Part shown: positions 27,453-36,751 of the stretch, piece after piece | How the letters are laid out: each line of letters starts with the position of its first letter | Position numbering within the stretch: the first letter of the stretch is position 1 | NCBI RefSeq assembly: GCF_017875465.1 | Contig: NZ_JAGGMQ010000001.1 | Location: 4,030,001 to 4,094,000, forward strand | Direction of reading: 5' to 3' | Source: Winslowiella toletana | GTDB taxonomy: Bacteria > Pseudomonadota > Gammaproteobacteria > Enterobacterales > Enterobacteriaceae | DNA length: 64,000 bases | Translations under genes and position numbers: made by a program | Notes under the pieces: model-generated | The model's input: the letters and a program-made list of their open reading frames with translations, nothing else | What the model was told of the DNA's origin: nothing | Databases searched by the model: none

Positions 27453-27965
27453 ATGAAAAAAATTGCATGTCTTTCAGCACTGGCTTGTGTACTGGCTGTA
27501 TCCGCAGGTTCTGCCATGGCGCAGAGCACTGTTACCGGTGGTTACGCACAGAGCGACTACCAGGGTGTGGCTAACAAGGCCAACGGTTTCAACCTGAAAT
27601 ATCGCTACGAAAACGGCAGCGACGCTCTGGGTTGGATCGGTTCTTTCACCTATACCGAAAAAGATACCACTACTGATGGTTTCTATAACAAAGGTCATTA
27701 CTACGGTGTGACTGCAGGTCCTGCATTCCGTCTGAATGACTGGGCAAGCATCTACGGTGTGGTTGGTGTTGGTTACGGTAAAGTAAACGTTAACGACAAA
27801 ACCACTCGTAATACCGCTGACGGCAGCGATTACGGCTTCTCCTACGGTGCTGGTCTGCAGTTCAACCCAATCCAGAACGTTGCTCTGGATGTAGGTTACG
27901 AGCAGAGCCGTATCCGCAGTGTAGACGTTGGCACCTGGATCGTTGGTGCAGGTTACAGCTTCTAA
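27453..27965 (+). CDS. ompX: outer membrane protein OmpX
   Basis: A 170-residue eight-stranded beta-barrel of the OmpX/Ail family. The signal peptide MKKIACLSALACVLAVSAGS ends AMA before QSTVTGGYAQSDYQG, and the C terminus GTWIVGAGYSF ends in the aromatic residue required for barrel assembly. The open frame extends to 27315, but the ATG at 27453 after TTGAGGTGGTT starts the signal peptide. It is followed by a strong terminator. Confidence 0.97.
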   Translation: MKKIACLSALACVLAVSAGSAMAQSTVTGGYAQSDYQGVANKANGFNLKYRYENGSDALGWIGSFTYTEKDTTTDGFYNKGHYYGVTAGPAFRLNDWASIYGVVGVGYGKVNVNDKTTRNTADGSDYGFSYGAGLQFNPIQNVALDVGYEQSRIRSVDVGTWIVGAGYSF

Positions 27966-27998
27966 TCGAGCTGAACCCTTCCGGCTCTGACCGGACTG

Positions 27999-28030
27999 CA
28001 AAAAAATCCGCCCCTGTGGCGGATTTTTTT
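27999..28030 (+). terminator. intrinsic terminator of ompX
   Basis: AAAAAATCCGCC (28001-28012) pairs with GGCGGATTTTTT (28018-28029) around a CCTGT loop and continues as a T-run. Very strong and probably bidirectional. Confidence 0.9.
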
Positions 28031-28143
28031 ATGGGCGCAACTCAGCAGCGCAAGGAGATCCTCGCTTTGCCAAAAGACGCTCAGTAGTGAGTGGTATTGC
28101 TGTCAGACAGGGGATAATTTTGACCAGCGGTATGCAGGCAGGA

Positions 28144-28254
28144 TCAGGAAGCCTTGTTTTCCGGCTTCTGTGGCGTAGTCAGCATCTCCAGCAGCATCAG
28201 GCGCAGCGTAAACGGCGAACGACAAAACAGCCGTAAAAGTAAGGGTGCTTTCAT
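28144..28254 (-). CDS. mntS: small protein MntS (Mn2+ homeostasis)
   Basis: A 36-codon gene. The product keeps the core SPFTLRLMLLEML, corresponding to SPFKVRLMLLSML of E. coli MntS, and it lies in the same place and orientation, divergent from mntR. In E. coli MntS raises available Mn2+ by inhibiting export and is repressed by MntR. AGGAGG precedes the ATG by 8 bases. An in-frame ATG at 28308 with AAGGAA upstream could give an 18-residue N-terminal extension. The opgE gene found here in E. coli is absent. Confidence 0.85.
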   Translation of the reverse strand: MKAPLLLRLFCRSPFTLRLMLLEMLTTPQKPENKAS

Positions 28255-28324
28255 GGTGGTGACCTCCTGTGACGGCCAGACTTGCATCACTTTATTACTG
28301 ATATGCATACCGGTTTCCTTATGC

Positions 28325-28402
28325 TTAACGGCGGCTGAACAGCAGACAGAGTCCAGCGACGAACAGCAGAAACATCATTAACAGCAGGAAGGGTTCATTC
28401 AT
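28325..28402 (-). CDS. unnamed 25-residue single-pass membrane peptide upstream of mntS
   Basis: The ATG at 28402 is preceded by GGAGG with 8 bases spacing, and the frame encodes MNEPFLLLMMFLLFVAGL, then CLLFSRR and stop. This is one hydrophobic helix with a Glu near the N terminus and two Arg at the end, as in known enterobacterial small membrane regulators. It lies between an MntR-box palindrome (28450-28469) and mntS, in the same direction, so it is probably cotranscribed with mntS and Mn2+-controlled. I do not recognise a named homologue. Confidence 0.65.
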   Translation of the reverse strand: MNEPFLLLMMFLLFVAGLCLLFSRR

Positions 28403-28449
28403 GATATTGACCTCCACAGTGAGCTGATGACATGGTTGCTTTATAGACA

Positions 28450-28469
28450 GGTATAGCACAGGCTATACC
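28450..28469. promoter_or_regulatory. MntR box between mntS and mntR
   Basis: GGTATAGCACAGGCTATACC is a perfect palindrome of 8 bp arms around ACAG. Its TAGC-N4-GCTA centre is that of the E. coli MntR binding site. It lies in the divergent region between the small-peptide/mntS operon and mntR, and should mediate Mn2+-dependent repression by MntR. Confidence 0.8.
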
Positions 28470-28585
28470 CCATAGCCAGTGCTATTTATCGGAATATTTG
28501 TGCTTCTTTGAGCTTCGTTTACAATGTGGCACCAACAGACCTGCACGGCAGTCAAAAACGCAGGTTAATAAGAAGAGGAAGTTTA

Positions 28586-29047
28586 ATGAGTCGTCGCGCC
28601 AAACCCACAGTTGCCACCCTTAATGGGCCGCTGAAAGATATCGAAGAACATGTCGAAGGCTTTCGTCAGGTTCGCGAGGCGCATCGCCGCGAGCTGATTG
28701 ATGACTATGTTGAATTGATCTCCGACCTGATCCGCGAGTTTGGCGAAGCACGCCAGGTAGATATGGCGGCGCGTCTCGGCGTATCGCAGCCGACGGTGGC
28801 GAAAATGCTGAAGCGTCTGGCTACCGGCGGGCTGGTGGAGCAGGTGCCTTATCGCGGCGTATTTCTTACCGCTGAAGGCGAGAAGCTGGCGGAAGAGAGC
28901 CGCCAGCGTCACCATATTGTCGAAACCTTTTTGCTGGCGCTGGGTATCAGTCCCGATACCGCGCGCCGGGATGCCGAAGGTATTGAACATCATGTCAGCG
29001 ATGAAACGCTGGCTATTTTTCAGCAATTTTACCAAAACCGTGGTTAA
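28586..29047 (+). CDS. mntR: manganese-responsive transcriptional regulator MntR
   Basis: A 153-residue DtxR/MntR family regulator. The winged helix-turn-helix is in [22 protein letters not shown], and the metal-binding and dimer helices contain [14 protein letters not shown] and [13 protein letters not shown]. The frame is open to 28508, but the ATG at 28586 has AGAGGAAG upstream and starts [12 protein letters not shown] as in E. coli. It represses Mn2+ import and mntS, and activates export, when Mn2+ is plentiful. ybiR follows 29 bp downstream. Confidence 0.95.
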   Translation: MSRRAKPTVATLNGPLKDIEEHVEGFRQVREAHRRELIDDYVELISDLIREFGEARQVDMAARLGVSQPTVAKMLKRLATGGLVEQVPYRGVFLTAEGEKLAEESRQRHHIVETFLLALGISPDTARRDAEGIEHHVSDETLAIFQQFYQNRG

Positions 29048-29076
29048 TTCCCGTTATCCCTGAACTGTGAGCCACC

Positions 29077-30192
29077 ATGGCAACATTGCTGAAGCCGTTT
29101 CTGCATGACCGTTTTCTTCATCTGTTAGTGGTTCTTGGGGCGGTTTTAGCCTGTTTCGCCCCGTTTAAACTGCATCAGCTGCCGCAGGCGGTGGACTGGA
29201 ATACTATTATCACGCTGTGTGGCTTGCTGATGCTGACCAAAGGCATCGAAGCCAGCGGCTATTTTGAGGTGCTGGGTCGTCGTCTGATCCACCGCTTTCA
29301 GCATGAGCGCACGCTGGCGTTGTTTATGGTGGCGGGCGCGGCGCTGTTGTCGACCTTTCTGACCAATGATGTGGCGCTGTTTATCCTCGTGCCGCTGACC
29401 CTGACGTTACGTAAATTCTCCAGCCTGCCGGTTTCGCGCCTGATTATCTTTGAGGCGCTGGCGGTGAATGCCGGTTCGTTATTGACGCCGATCGGCAATC
29501 CGCAAAATATCCTGTTATGGAGTCATGGCGAGGCCAGTTTTGCCAGTTTTATCCTGCAGATGTTGCCGCTGGCGCTGCTGTTAACCGGCAGCTTATTACT
29601 GCTGACCTGGTTCAGTTTTAGCAAAAAGAAGATCCAGCGCCATGCTGAAGATCAGATCAACGGCTGGCAGCGTCGATTGCTGTTTAGCGCGCTGGCGTTG
29701 TACGTGCTGTTTATCGTGGCACTGGAGCTGAAGCTGGCTATCTGGGGATTATTGCTGGTGCTGGTGGTATTTCTGTTGCTCGCCCGCCGGGTATTGCTGA
29801 CTATCGACTGGAGCTTACTGGCGGTATTTATCGCCATGTTTATCGATGTGTTTCTGATTACCCGCCTGCCGTTGCTCCAGGCGCCGTTGCACCATATTGC
29901 ACAGCTGGGCGAGGGCGGGACTTATCTGCTGGCTATCGGTTTGTCGCAGGTGATCAGTAATGTTCCGGCGACTATTCTGTTGCTGAATACTTTACCTGCC
30001 AGCACGCTGTTTGCCTGGGCGGTAAACATTGGTGGTTTTGGCTTGTTGCCCGGTTCGCTGGCCAACCTGATTGCGCTGCGTATGGCGAAAGACCGCAGGA
30101 TCTGGTGGCGCTTCCATCTGTTCTCGGTGCCGATGTTATTGTGGTCCGCACTGCTGGGGTGGGGACTTTTTTTGCTTATCAATGCGATTTAG
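29077..30192 (+). CDS. ybiR: inner-membrane transporter YbiR (ArsB/CitM anion transporter superfamily)
   Basis: A 371-residue protein with about ten membrane segments. Conserved blocks are LSTFLTNDVALFILVPLTLT, LAVNAGSLLTPIGNPQNIL and SQVISNVPATILLLN, which are the paired re-entrant signature motifs of this superfamily. It follows mntR as in E. coli. The substrate is not established. Confidence 0.93.
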   Translation: MATLLKPFLHDRFLHLLVVLGAVLACFAPFKLHQLPQAVDWNTIITLCGLLMLTKGIEASGYFEVLGRRLIHRFQHERTLALFMVAGAALLSTFLTNDVALFILVPLTLTLRKFSSLPVSRLIIFEALAVNAGSLLTPIGNPQNILLWSHGEASFASFILQMLPLALLLTGSLLLLTWFSFSKKKIQRHAEDQINGWQRRLLFSALALYVLFIVALELKLAIWGLLLVLVVFLLLARRVLLTIDWSLLAVFIAMFIDVFLITRLPLLQAPLHHIAQLGEGGTYLLAIGLSQVISNVPATILLLNTLPASTLFAWAVNIGGFGLLPGSLANLIALRMAKDRRIWWRFHLFSVPMLLWSALLGWGLFLLINAI

Positions 30193-30309
30193 TCTCAGGC
30201 TAATCCGGAAGTGTCAATAAATCCTGGCATTTGTCAGTTTTCTTTCTATTGTTAGTAGCAGTTTGGTCTTAACGGGCTCGGGTTGAGCCTGCGGTAAACT
30301 GTGAGAACT

Positions 30310-31446
30310 ATGACAACTTCAGAGAACAATCCGTCAGAGAATGACGCGCGTCAGCCGGATGACAGTCAGCATTCCCCCTCCGATACGCAAGATAATGAGC
30401 CAGCGCGCAAGCGCCCAGGCAAAAAGCCACTGATTATTCTGGCCATCGTGGTAGTGGTGATGCTGATTATCGCGCTGTGGTACTGGCTGGCTAATCGCAA
30501 TATCGAAACCACCGATGACGCCTTTACTGAAGGCAATGCCGTGACCATCGCACCGAAAGCTTCCGGTTATGTGGTCAAATTGCTGGTCAATGATAACCAG
30601 CGGGTGAAGAAAGGCGACCTGCTGGCGCAGATTGACCCACGCGACAACGCGGCGCAACGCGACCAGGCGAAAGCGCAGTTAGGGCTGGCCACTGCGCAAC
30701 TGCATCAGTCGCAGGCGCAGCTGGCGCTGTCGCGGGTGCAGTATCCGGCGCAGCGCGATCAGGCGCTGGCTGACCAGGCGAAAGCCGAAGCCAGTCTGCT
30801 GAATGCCCAGTCGGAATATCGTCGTTTACGCGGCGTCGATCCACGCGCCACCTCGCAACGTAATATTGACAGCGCCAATGCGCAGCTGCGCGCCGCACAG
30901 GCGCAGTTGCAGAGTGCTAAAGCGCAGGTGGAAGTGGCCTCGCAGGTGCAGTTGCAGGTTCGTCAGCAGGAGACCAATGTTGAAGCACGTCAGCAGCAGG
31001 TTGAGCAGGCGCGGGCGCAGCTGGCGACTGCTGAACTGAATCTCTCCTGGAGTGATGTGCGCGCACCCTATGACGGCTTTGTCACCAAACGTAATGTGCA
31101 GCTCGGCACGCTGGTGCAGGCGGGCAGCGCGCTGTTCTCGCTGGTGTCTACTGATGTCTGGGTGAACGCCAACTTTAAAGAGTCGCAGCTGGAACGGATG
31201 CGACCAGGCAATAAAGTCGAGATCACCATTGACGCCTGGCCGGATATGAAACTGGAAGGGCATGTCGACAGTGTGCAGATGGGTTCCGGCTCGCGTTTCT
31301 CCACCTTTCCGGCAGAGAACGCCACCGGCAACTTTGTGAAGATTGTGCAGCGTGTACCGGTGAAAATCGTTATCGACAAAGGCCTGGACAGTAACCGACC
31401 GCTGCCGCTGGGTCTCTCCGTTGAGCCGAAGGTTCATCTGGAATGA
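30310..31446 (+). CDS. HlyD/EmrA-type membrane fusion protein of an efflux pump
   Basis: A polar, disordered N-terminal tail of about 40 residues precedes one membrane segment (LIILAIVVVVMLIIALWYWL). Then come the EmrA hallmark IETTDDAFTEGNAVTIAPKA, a biotinyl-lipoyl-like half motif, a long alanine/glutamine-rich coiled-coil hairpin and the second lipoyl half WSDVRAPYDGFVTKRNVQLG. It bridges the MFS pump to the outer-membrane channel. The ATG at 30310 is preferred over the GTG at 30301. Stop overlaps the next start (ATGA). Confidence 0.93.
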   Translation: MTTSENNPSENDARQPDDSQHSPSDTQDNEPARKRPGKKPLIILAIVVVVMLIIALWYWLANRNIETTDDAFTEGNAVTIAPKASGYVVKLLVNDNQRVKKGDLLAQIDPRDNAAQRDQAKAQLGLATAQLHQSQAQLALSRVQYPAQRDQALADQAKAEASLLNAQSEYRRLRGVDPRATSQRNIDSANAQLRAAQAQLQSAKAQVEVASQVQLQVRQQETNVEARQQQVEQARAQLATAELNLSWSDVRAPYDGFVTKRNVQLGTLVQAGSALFSLVSTDVWVNANFKESQLERMRPGNKVEITIDAWPDMKLEGHVDSVQMGSGSRFSTFPAENATGNFVKIVQRVPVKIVIDKGLDSNRPLPLGLSVEPKVHLE

Positions 31447-33011
31447 GCCAGAGCGAAAGCTGGAAACCGGCCAGTAACCCCTGGCTGGTTGCGATTACCG
31501 TTACCCTGGCGGTATTTATGGAGATCCTCGATACCACCATTGTTAATGTGGCGCTGCCGCATGTGGCTGGCTCGCTCTCTTCCAGCTACAGCGAATCGAC
31601 CTGGGTGCTGACCTCCTATCTGGTGGCGAACGGCATTGTGCTGCCGATCTCGGCATTTCTCAGCCGGGTGTTTGGCCGCAAGCAGTTCTTTCTGATCTGC
31701 ATCGTGATGTTTACCCTCTGCTCCTTCCTGTGCGGTATTGCTACCGAGCTGTGGCAAATCATCCTGTTTCGCGTGTTGCAGGGGTTTTTTGGCGGCGGTC
31801 TGCAACCGGTGCAACAGTCGGTACTGCTGGACTATTTTAAAGCGGAAGATCGCGGTAAGGCCTTTGGGCTGTCGTCGATTGCGATTATTGTCGCGCCGAT
31901 TGTTGGCCCGACGCTGGGCGGCTGGATCACCGATAACTACAGCTGGCGCTGGGTGTTCTTTATTAATATTCCGGTCGGCATCCTGACGGTGCTGGCGATC
32001 TACCAGCTGCTGGAAGATCCGCCATGGGAACGCAAATGGGCGAAGGGCAAACTGCGCATCGACTATATTGGCATCAGTCTGATTACGCTGGGTCTGGGCT
32101 GTCTGCAGGTGATGCTTGACCGCGGTGAAGATGATGACTGGTTCTCCTCCGGCTTTATCCAGCTGTTTGCCGTGCTGACCGCCATTGGGCTGGTCGGGGC
32201 GATTTACTGGCTGATGTATGCGAAGAAGCCGGTGGTGGATATCCATTGCCTGAAAGATCGTAACTTTGCCATCTCCTGTCTGTTAATGGCGGGCATGGCG
32301 ATGATTCTGTACGGCAGTTCGGTGGTTCTGCCGCAGCTGGCGCAGCAGGATTTAGGTTATACCGCCACCTGGTCGGGACTGGTGCTGTCGCCCGGTGCGG
32401 TGCTGGTGGTAATGACCATTCCGCTGGTGCTGAAACTGATGCCGATCGTGCAGACGCGCTGGATTATCGCCTTTGGCTTTACCTGCCTGTGCGTATCGAT
32501 GTTCTATTCGGCGCGGCTGACGCCGGATGTGGATTTCGCCACCCTGTGTATTATGCGCAGCGCGCAGTCGCTTGGGCTGGGTTTCCTGTTTGTGCCGCTG
32601 ACCACCATTGCGTTTGTCTCGATACCGCAACGGTTAAATGCCGATGCCGCCGCGCTGTTTACCATGTTTCGTAATGTGGCTGGCTCGATTGGCATCTCGC
32701 TCTCCACCGCGGCGATTACCGATCGTGCGCAGGTGCGCAGCGCCAGCATGGTCCATAATATGTCGCCGCTTAATGAGCAGTTTAATCTTACCGTCGGGCG
32801 CTGGGCGCAGGCGATCCGCGATTTTACTACCGCCGTGGGTGATCCTGTCACCCTTGCCACCGGCCAGTTGTATAAAGAGATGGTGGCGCAGGCGCGCATC
32901 CTGGCGTATGTCGATGTGTTTATCGGGCTGGGGATTGTGGCGCTGATTTTGATTCCATTTTGTTTGCTGCTTTCGCCGATTAAGAGCGAAGGCAGTGCAG
33001 GAGCACACTGA
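31443..33011 (+). CDS. MFS multidrug efflux permease, DHA2 (EmrB) family
   Basis: A 522-residue, 14-segment drug:proton antiporter. The DHA2 motifs LDTTIVNVALPHVAGSL, the motif A region FLSRVFGRKQFF and the motif C region VAPIVGPTLGGWITDNYSWRW are present. It forms a tripartite pump with the flanking fusion protein and outer-membrane lipoprotein. The substrate cannot be read from sequence; hydrophobic drugs or uncouplers are typical. Confidence 0.94.
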   Translation: MSQSESWKPASNPWLVAITVTLAVFMEILDTTIVNVALPHVAGSLSSSYSESTWVLTSYLVANGIVLPISAFLSRVFGRKQFFLICIVMFTLCSFLCGIATELWQIILFRVLQGFFGGGLQPVQQSVLLDYFKAEDRGKAFGLSSIAIIVAPIVGPTLGGWITDNYSWRWVFFINIPVGILTVLAIYQLLEDPPWERKWAKGKLRIDYIGISLITLGLGCLQVMLDRGEDDDWFSSGFIQLFAVLTAIGLVGAIYWLMYAKKPVVDIHCLKDRNFAISCLLMAGMAMILYGSSVVLPQLAQQDLGYTATWSGLVLSPGAVLVVMTIPLVLKLMPIVQTRWIIAFGFTCLCVSMFYSARLTPDVDFATLCIMRSAQSLGLGFLFVPLTTIAFVSIPQRLNADAAALFTMFRNVAGSIGISLSTAAITDRAQVRSASMVHNMSPLNEQFNLTVGRWAQAIRDFTTAVGDPVTLATGQLYKEMVAQARILAYVDVFIGLGIVALILIPFCLLLSPIKSEGSAGAH

Positions 33012-33012
33012 T

Positions 33013-34563
33013 ATGAACGTTTTTTCGCTGGCGCGCGCAGGGGGAGTGATGGCATTGAGCGCGGCGATCGCGGCCTGCTCGGTCGGCCCCGACTGGCAGG
33101 CGCCAAAAAGTGATACTGCCGCCAGCTATCAGGCGATGAAAGCGGGCGAAAAGTCCACGCCGCAGGCCGCCGCTATTCAGCCACAGTGGTGGAAATCGTT
33201 TAAGGATCCGCAGCTGGATAGCCTGATTGAACGAGCCATCGCCGGTAATTTATCGCTACAGCAGGCGGTGTTGCGTATTGCCGGGGCGCGTGAGCAGCTT
33301 GGTCAGGCGCGTGGCGGCTGGTTTCCTTCGCTTAATGCCAAAGCGGGCGTTACACGTCAGCAGCTGGGGCTGAAAGGGGAGCTGGAGTCAAACGGCGTGT
33401 ATGACAGCGCCGGTGAGGTCGATCCGGAGCTGCGTTCCGCACTGGATGGACTGACCAAACCGGTGACGTTATATCAGGGCAGTTTTGACGCCTCGTGGGA
33501 ACTGGATTTATGGGGCAAAGTACGGCGACAGGTCGAAATGGCCGATGCGCAGCAGCAGGAGTCGATTGAGAGCCGCAACGACGCGCTGGTTTCCTTGCAG
33601 GCCGAAGTGGCGCGCGCCTATCTGCAATTGCGCGGCGCGCAGTCCATCAGCCAGACGTTACAAACCCAGATTGATGTGGCGCAACAGACGCTGGAGCTGA
33701 CCGAAAGCCAGCAGCGTAACGGCCTCGCCGCGCAAATGGATGTGGAAAATGCCCGCGCCCAGCTGAGTTCTTTGCAGGCGCAGCTGCCGCAATACCAGGC
33801 GCAGGCGCAACAGGCTATCAATGGCCTGTCGGTATTGATCGGCAAACCACCGGGCGCGCTGGATGCTGAATTGCATGCCAGCAAAGCGCTGCCGCTACTG
33901 CCAGCGCTGGTGCCGGTTGGCGTGCCGTCGACACTGGCGCGTCGGCGTCCGGATGTACGTCAGGCGGAAGCCTCACTGCATGCTGCTACCGCCAATATTG
34001 GCGTCTCGGTGGCGCAGCTGTTCCCCAGCTTCTCGCTGACTGGTGAGATTGGCATGCGCAATACGCATCCCGGCTATCTGGATAACTGGGGCAGCAATTT
34101 CTACAGCTTTGGTCCGGGGATTTCGATTCCTATTTTCCAGGGCGGCCGTTTAGTCTCCGGGGTTAAACTGGCGCGGGCGCAACAGGCCAGCGCGGCGCTC
34201 GGTTATCGTCAGACGGTGCTGACGGCGTTGCAGGATGTGGAAAATGCGCTGGTGAGTTACCGTACCGATCAGCAGCAGTCTGGCCACCTCGATGAAACGG
34301 TGTCGTCATTGCAAAATGCCTTTGACCTGGCCAATGACAGCTATCGTCAGGGTATTTCCACTTTTATCGATGTGCTGGATACCCAACGGCAGCTGGCGCA
34401 GGCGAAACAGCAGGCGGAGCAGTCGCGGGTGCAGACCAGTCTCGATCTGGTGGCGCTGTATAAAGCGCTGGGCGGCGGCTGGGAACCGTATCAGCAAGCC
34501 AGCCTGCCGCAATATCCGGTATTTGGCCCTGCCACCCGCGCCGATACGTCACGCCAGCCCTGA
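33013..34563 (+). CDS. outer-membrane efflux lipoprotein (NodT/OprM family)
   Basis: A 516-residue RND/MFS outer-membrane factor. The signal peptide ends in a lipobox LSAAIAAC with the acylated Cys before SVGPDWQAP. Two TolC-type repeats follow, with DASWELDLWGKVRRQVE and FGPGISIPIFQGGRL as landmarks. The ATG at 33013 is two bases after the permease stop and follows GGAG. It completes a three-gene efflux operon whose promoter lies after ybiR. Confidence 0.94.
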   Translation: MNVFSLARAGGVMALSAAIAACSVGPDWQAPKSDTAASYQAMKAGEKSTPQAAAIQPQWWKSFKDPQLDSLIERAIAGNLSLQQAVLRIAGAREQLGQARGGWFPSLNAKAGVTRQQLGLKGELESNGVYDSAGEVDPELRSALDGLTKPVTLYQGSFDASWELDLWGKVRRQVEMADAQQQESIESRNDALVSLQAEVARAYLQLRGAQSISQTLQTQIDVAQQTLELTESQQRNGLAAQMDVENARAQLSSLQAQLPQYQAQAQQAINGLSVLIGKPPGALDAELHASKALPLLPALVPVGVPSTLARRRPDVRQAEASLHAATANIGVSVAQLFPSFSLTGEIGMRNTHPGYLDNWGSNFYSFGPGISIPIFQGGRLVSGVKLARAQQASAALGYRQTVLTALQDVENALVSYRTDQQQSGHLDETVSSLQNAFDLANDSYRQGISTFIDVLDTQRQLAQAKQQAEQSRVQTSLDLVALYKALGGGWEPYQQASLPQYPVFGPATRADTSRQP

Positions 34564-34573
34564 TCTTTTTACC

Positions 34574-34597
34574 ATGGGCAGCGCGGCGGCTGCCCAT
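34574..34597 (+). terminator. stem-loop after the efflux operon
   Basis: ATGGGCAGC pairs with GCTGCCCAT around GCGGCG, 11 bases beyond the stop codon. There is no T-run after it, so termination may be partial or rho-dependent. The rest of the 350 bp gap to the sugar porter (34598-34913) is A+T-rich leader/promoter sequence without a visible gene. Confidence 0.5.
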
Positions 34598-34913
34598 GAC
34601 TATCAAACCATTCCGCCTTCATTCCCCCGCTGTGCTCGCTAAAGTGAAATAAAAATTCCCCACAAGTATTTTTATGAAATAAAAAACAGATCTACCGGAG
34701 CAATGATTGCTTCAGGAAACAACCCTGTAAAGCTAATACTGTGTCCATGGTCACAAATTAAGCTATGGAGCATGACGCCTGCCACAGAATTTAACTTTCA
34801 ATGTTAATAATAATGAAACTATCAGTCTAAATTAAGGCAGGCATCAGGCGATTTTTAACATTTTGCATCGTACTGATGGTTCCTTTTAACCAGGTACCGG
34901 AGACTGAGCCACC

Positions 34914-36395
34914 ATGGCAAAAGAACAATATCTCTCGCAAAGCAGAGCGTCTGGCCCGAACAGCAGCGCGCGCACTGAACCTTTTGTGAAGGTTATCGCC
35001 GCCATCGCCACGCTGGGCGGTTTGCTGTTCGGGTATGATACCGGCGTTATTTCAGGTGCATTACTGTTTATGGGGGATGAACTGCATCTCACCCCGTTTA
35101 CCACCGGGCTGGTGACCAGCTCATTACTGTTCGGCGCAGCTTTCGGCGCACTGGCTTCAGGCCATTTTGCGGCGGCTGCCGGACGAAAAAAAATCATCGT
35201 GATCCTGGCAGTTATCTTTGCCACCGGCGCGCTCGGCACCGCACTGGCGCCGGATGTGAACTGGATGATTTTCTTCCGTCTGGTACTGGGTGTTGCCGTG
35301 GGTGGAGCCGCTGCGACCGTGCCGGTCTATATTGCGGAGATTGCCCCTGCCAATAAACGCGGTCAGCTGGTGACCTTGCAGGAGCTGATGATTGTCTCCG
35401 GCCAGATGCTGGCCTATATCTCCAACGCCGGTTTCCATGAAATCTGGGGCGGCGAGCAGACCTGGCGCTGGATGCTGGCGATTGCCACCGTGCCGGCGGT
35501 GCTGCTGTGGTTTGGCATGATGTTTATGCCGGATACGCCGCGCTGGTATGCGATGAAAGGGCGGCTGGCGGAAGCGCGTGCGGTGCTGGAACGTACACGC
35601 GCCAAAGAGGATGTAGAGTGGGAACTGACCGAGATTGAAGAGACGCTGGAAGAACAGCGCGATCTGGGTAAGCCGGGACTGCGCGATTTGAAAACCCCGT
35701 GGCTGTTTAAACTGTTTCTGATTGGCATCGGGGTGGCGGTTATCCAGCAGCTGACCGGCGTCAATACCATTATGTATTATGCGCCAACCATGCTGACGGC
35801 GGTGGGGATGAGTACCGATGCCGCGCTGACCGCCACCATTGCTAACGGCGTGATTTCCGTGCTGATGACCTTTGTCGGTATCTGGCTGTTAGGCAAAACT
35901 GGCCGCCGGACGATGGTGAAAATCGGTCAGTTTGGTTGTACCGCCTGTCTGTTCTTTATTGGCGCAGTCAGTTTTCTGATGCCGGAAACGGTTAACGGCC
36001 AGCCTGATGTGCTGCGTGGTTATATGGTGCTGCTTGGCATGCTGATGTTTCTCAGTTTCCAGCAGGGCGCACTGTCGCCCGTTACCTGGCTGTTGCTGTC
36101 GGAGATTTTCCCGACCCGTATGCGCGGCATCTTGATGGGTGGCGCGGTATTTGCCATGTGGATCGCTAACTTTGCCATTTCGATGGCGTTTCCGCTGCTG
36201 CTGGCCAGTGTCGGGCTGGCGGGCACTTTCTTTATCTTCGGCATCATTGGCATAGCTGGCGCGATATTTGTGGTGAAATGCATTCCGGAAACGCGCAACC
36301 GCAGTCTGGAGCAGATCGAGCACTATCTTCATGACTGGCTGAGTGATGATGTGGAAACGAAGCCAATGGCGGCGCCGGTCAAGCAGAAAGCGTAA
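34914..36395 (+). CDS. MFS sugar porter (galactose/xylose/inositol:H+ symporter type)
   Basis: A 493-residue, 12-segment sugar porter. Visible are LGGLLFGYDTGVISGAL in segment 1, the AAGRKK loop in place of the family GRR/GRK motif, the post-segment-6 motif MPDTPRWYAMKGR, the substrate motif QQLTGVNTIMYYAP, the second LLGKTGRR and the C-terminal PETRNRSLEQIE. The family is certain. Inositol (IolT-like), galactose (GalP-like) and other monosaccharides remain possible, and no catabolic gene is nearby to decide. A strong terminator follows. Confidence 0.9.
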   Translation: MAKEQYLSQSRASGPNSSARTEPFVKVIAAIATLGGLLFGYDTGVISGALLFMGDELHLTPFTTGLVTSSLLFGAAFGALASGHFAAAAGRKKIIVILAVIFATGALGTALAPDVNWMIFFRLVLGVAVGGAAATVPVYIAEIAPANKRGQLVTLQELMIVSGQMLAYISNAGFHEIWGGEQTWRWMLAIATVPAVLLWFGMMFMPDTPRWYAMKGRLAEARAVLERTRAKEDVEWELTEIEETLEEQRDLGKPGLRDLKTPWLFKLFLIGIGVAVIQQLTGVNTIMYYAPTMLTAVGMSTDAALTATIANGVISVLMTFVGIWLLGKTGRRTMVKIGQFGCTACLFFIGAVSFLMPETVNGQPDVLRGYMVLLGMLMFLSFQQGALSPVTWLLLSEIFPTRMRGILMGGAVFAMWIANFAISMAFPLLLASVGLAGTFFIFGIIGIAGAIFVVKCIPETRNRSLEQIEHYLHDWLSDDVETKPMAAPVKQKA

Positions 36396-36410
36396 TATTT
36401 ATCTAAACTA

Positions 36411-36452
36411 ATAAATTGCACCTTATTAAATAAGGTGCAATTTATATTTTTA
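36411..36452 (+). terminator. intrinsic terminator after the sugar porter
   Basis: ATAAATTGCACCTTAT (36411-36426) pairs with ATAAGGTGCAATTTAT (36430-36445) around three bases, followed by a T-rich run. The remaining A+T-rich sequence up to 36751 should contain the fimbrial promoter; no gene is seen there. Confidence 0.85.
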
Positions 36453-36751
36453 TTATATTATCATTTATTTAAAAGGGTAATTTTAATTTGTTTAATCTAT
36501 TTTTCTAAAAATACCTCGGTGTTTTATATCGCAGGGATTGCCGCTATCAATATTTATTTTGTTTTCTGAGGCTGGTTGTTATTGTCGCTGGCTGCATACC
36601 TGGTCTGTCGTGGTGTATTTGTCTGTTTTCAATTTCATTGATCTCTTTTACTTTTGATAGCCCTGATTTATTGATATTGTAATTAAGGTGAAGGTATTTA
36701 TTAATATCCTTTATTACAAATATTAATTAATTATTCTGAGGGTGATTTATT

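Noticed and set aside
27474..28001. 175-codon minus-strand frame
   Set aside because: Antisense to ompX, which has a clear signal peptide and barrel pattern.
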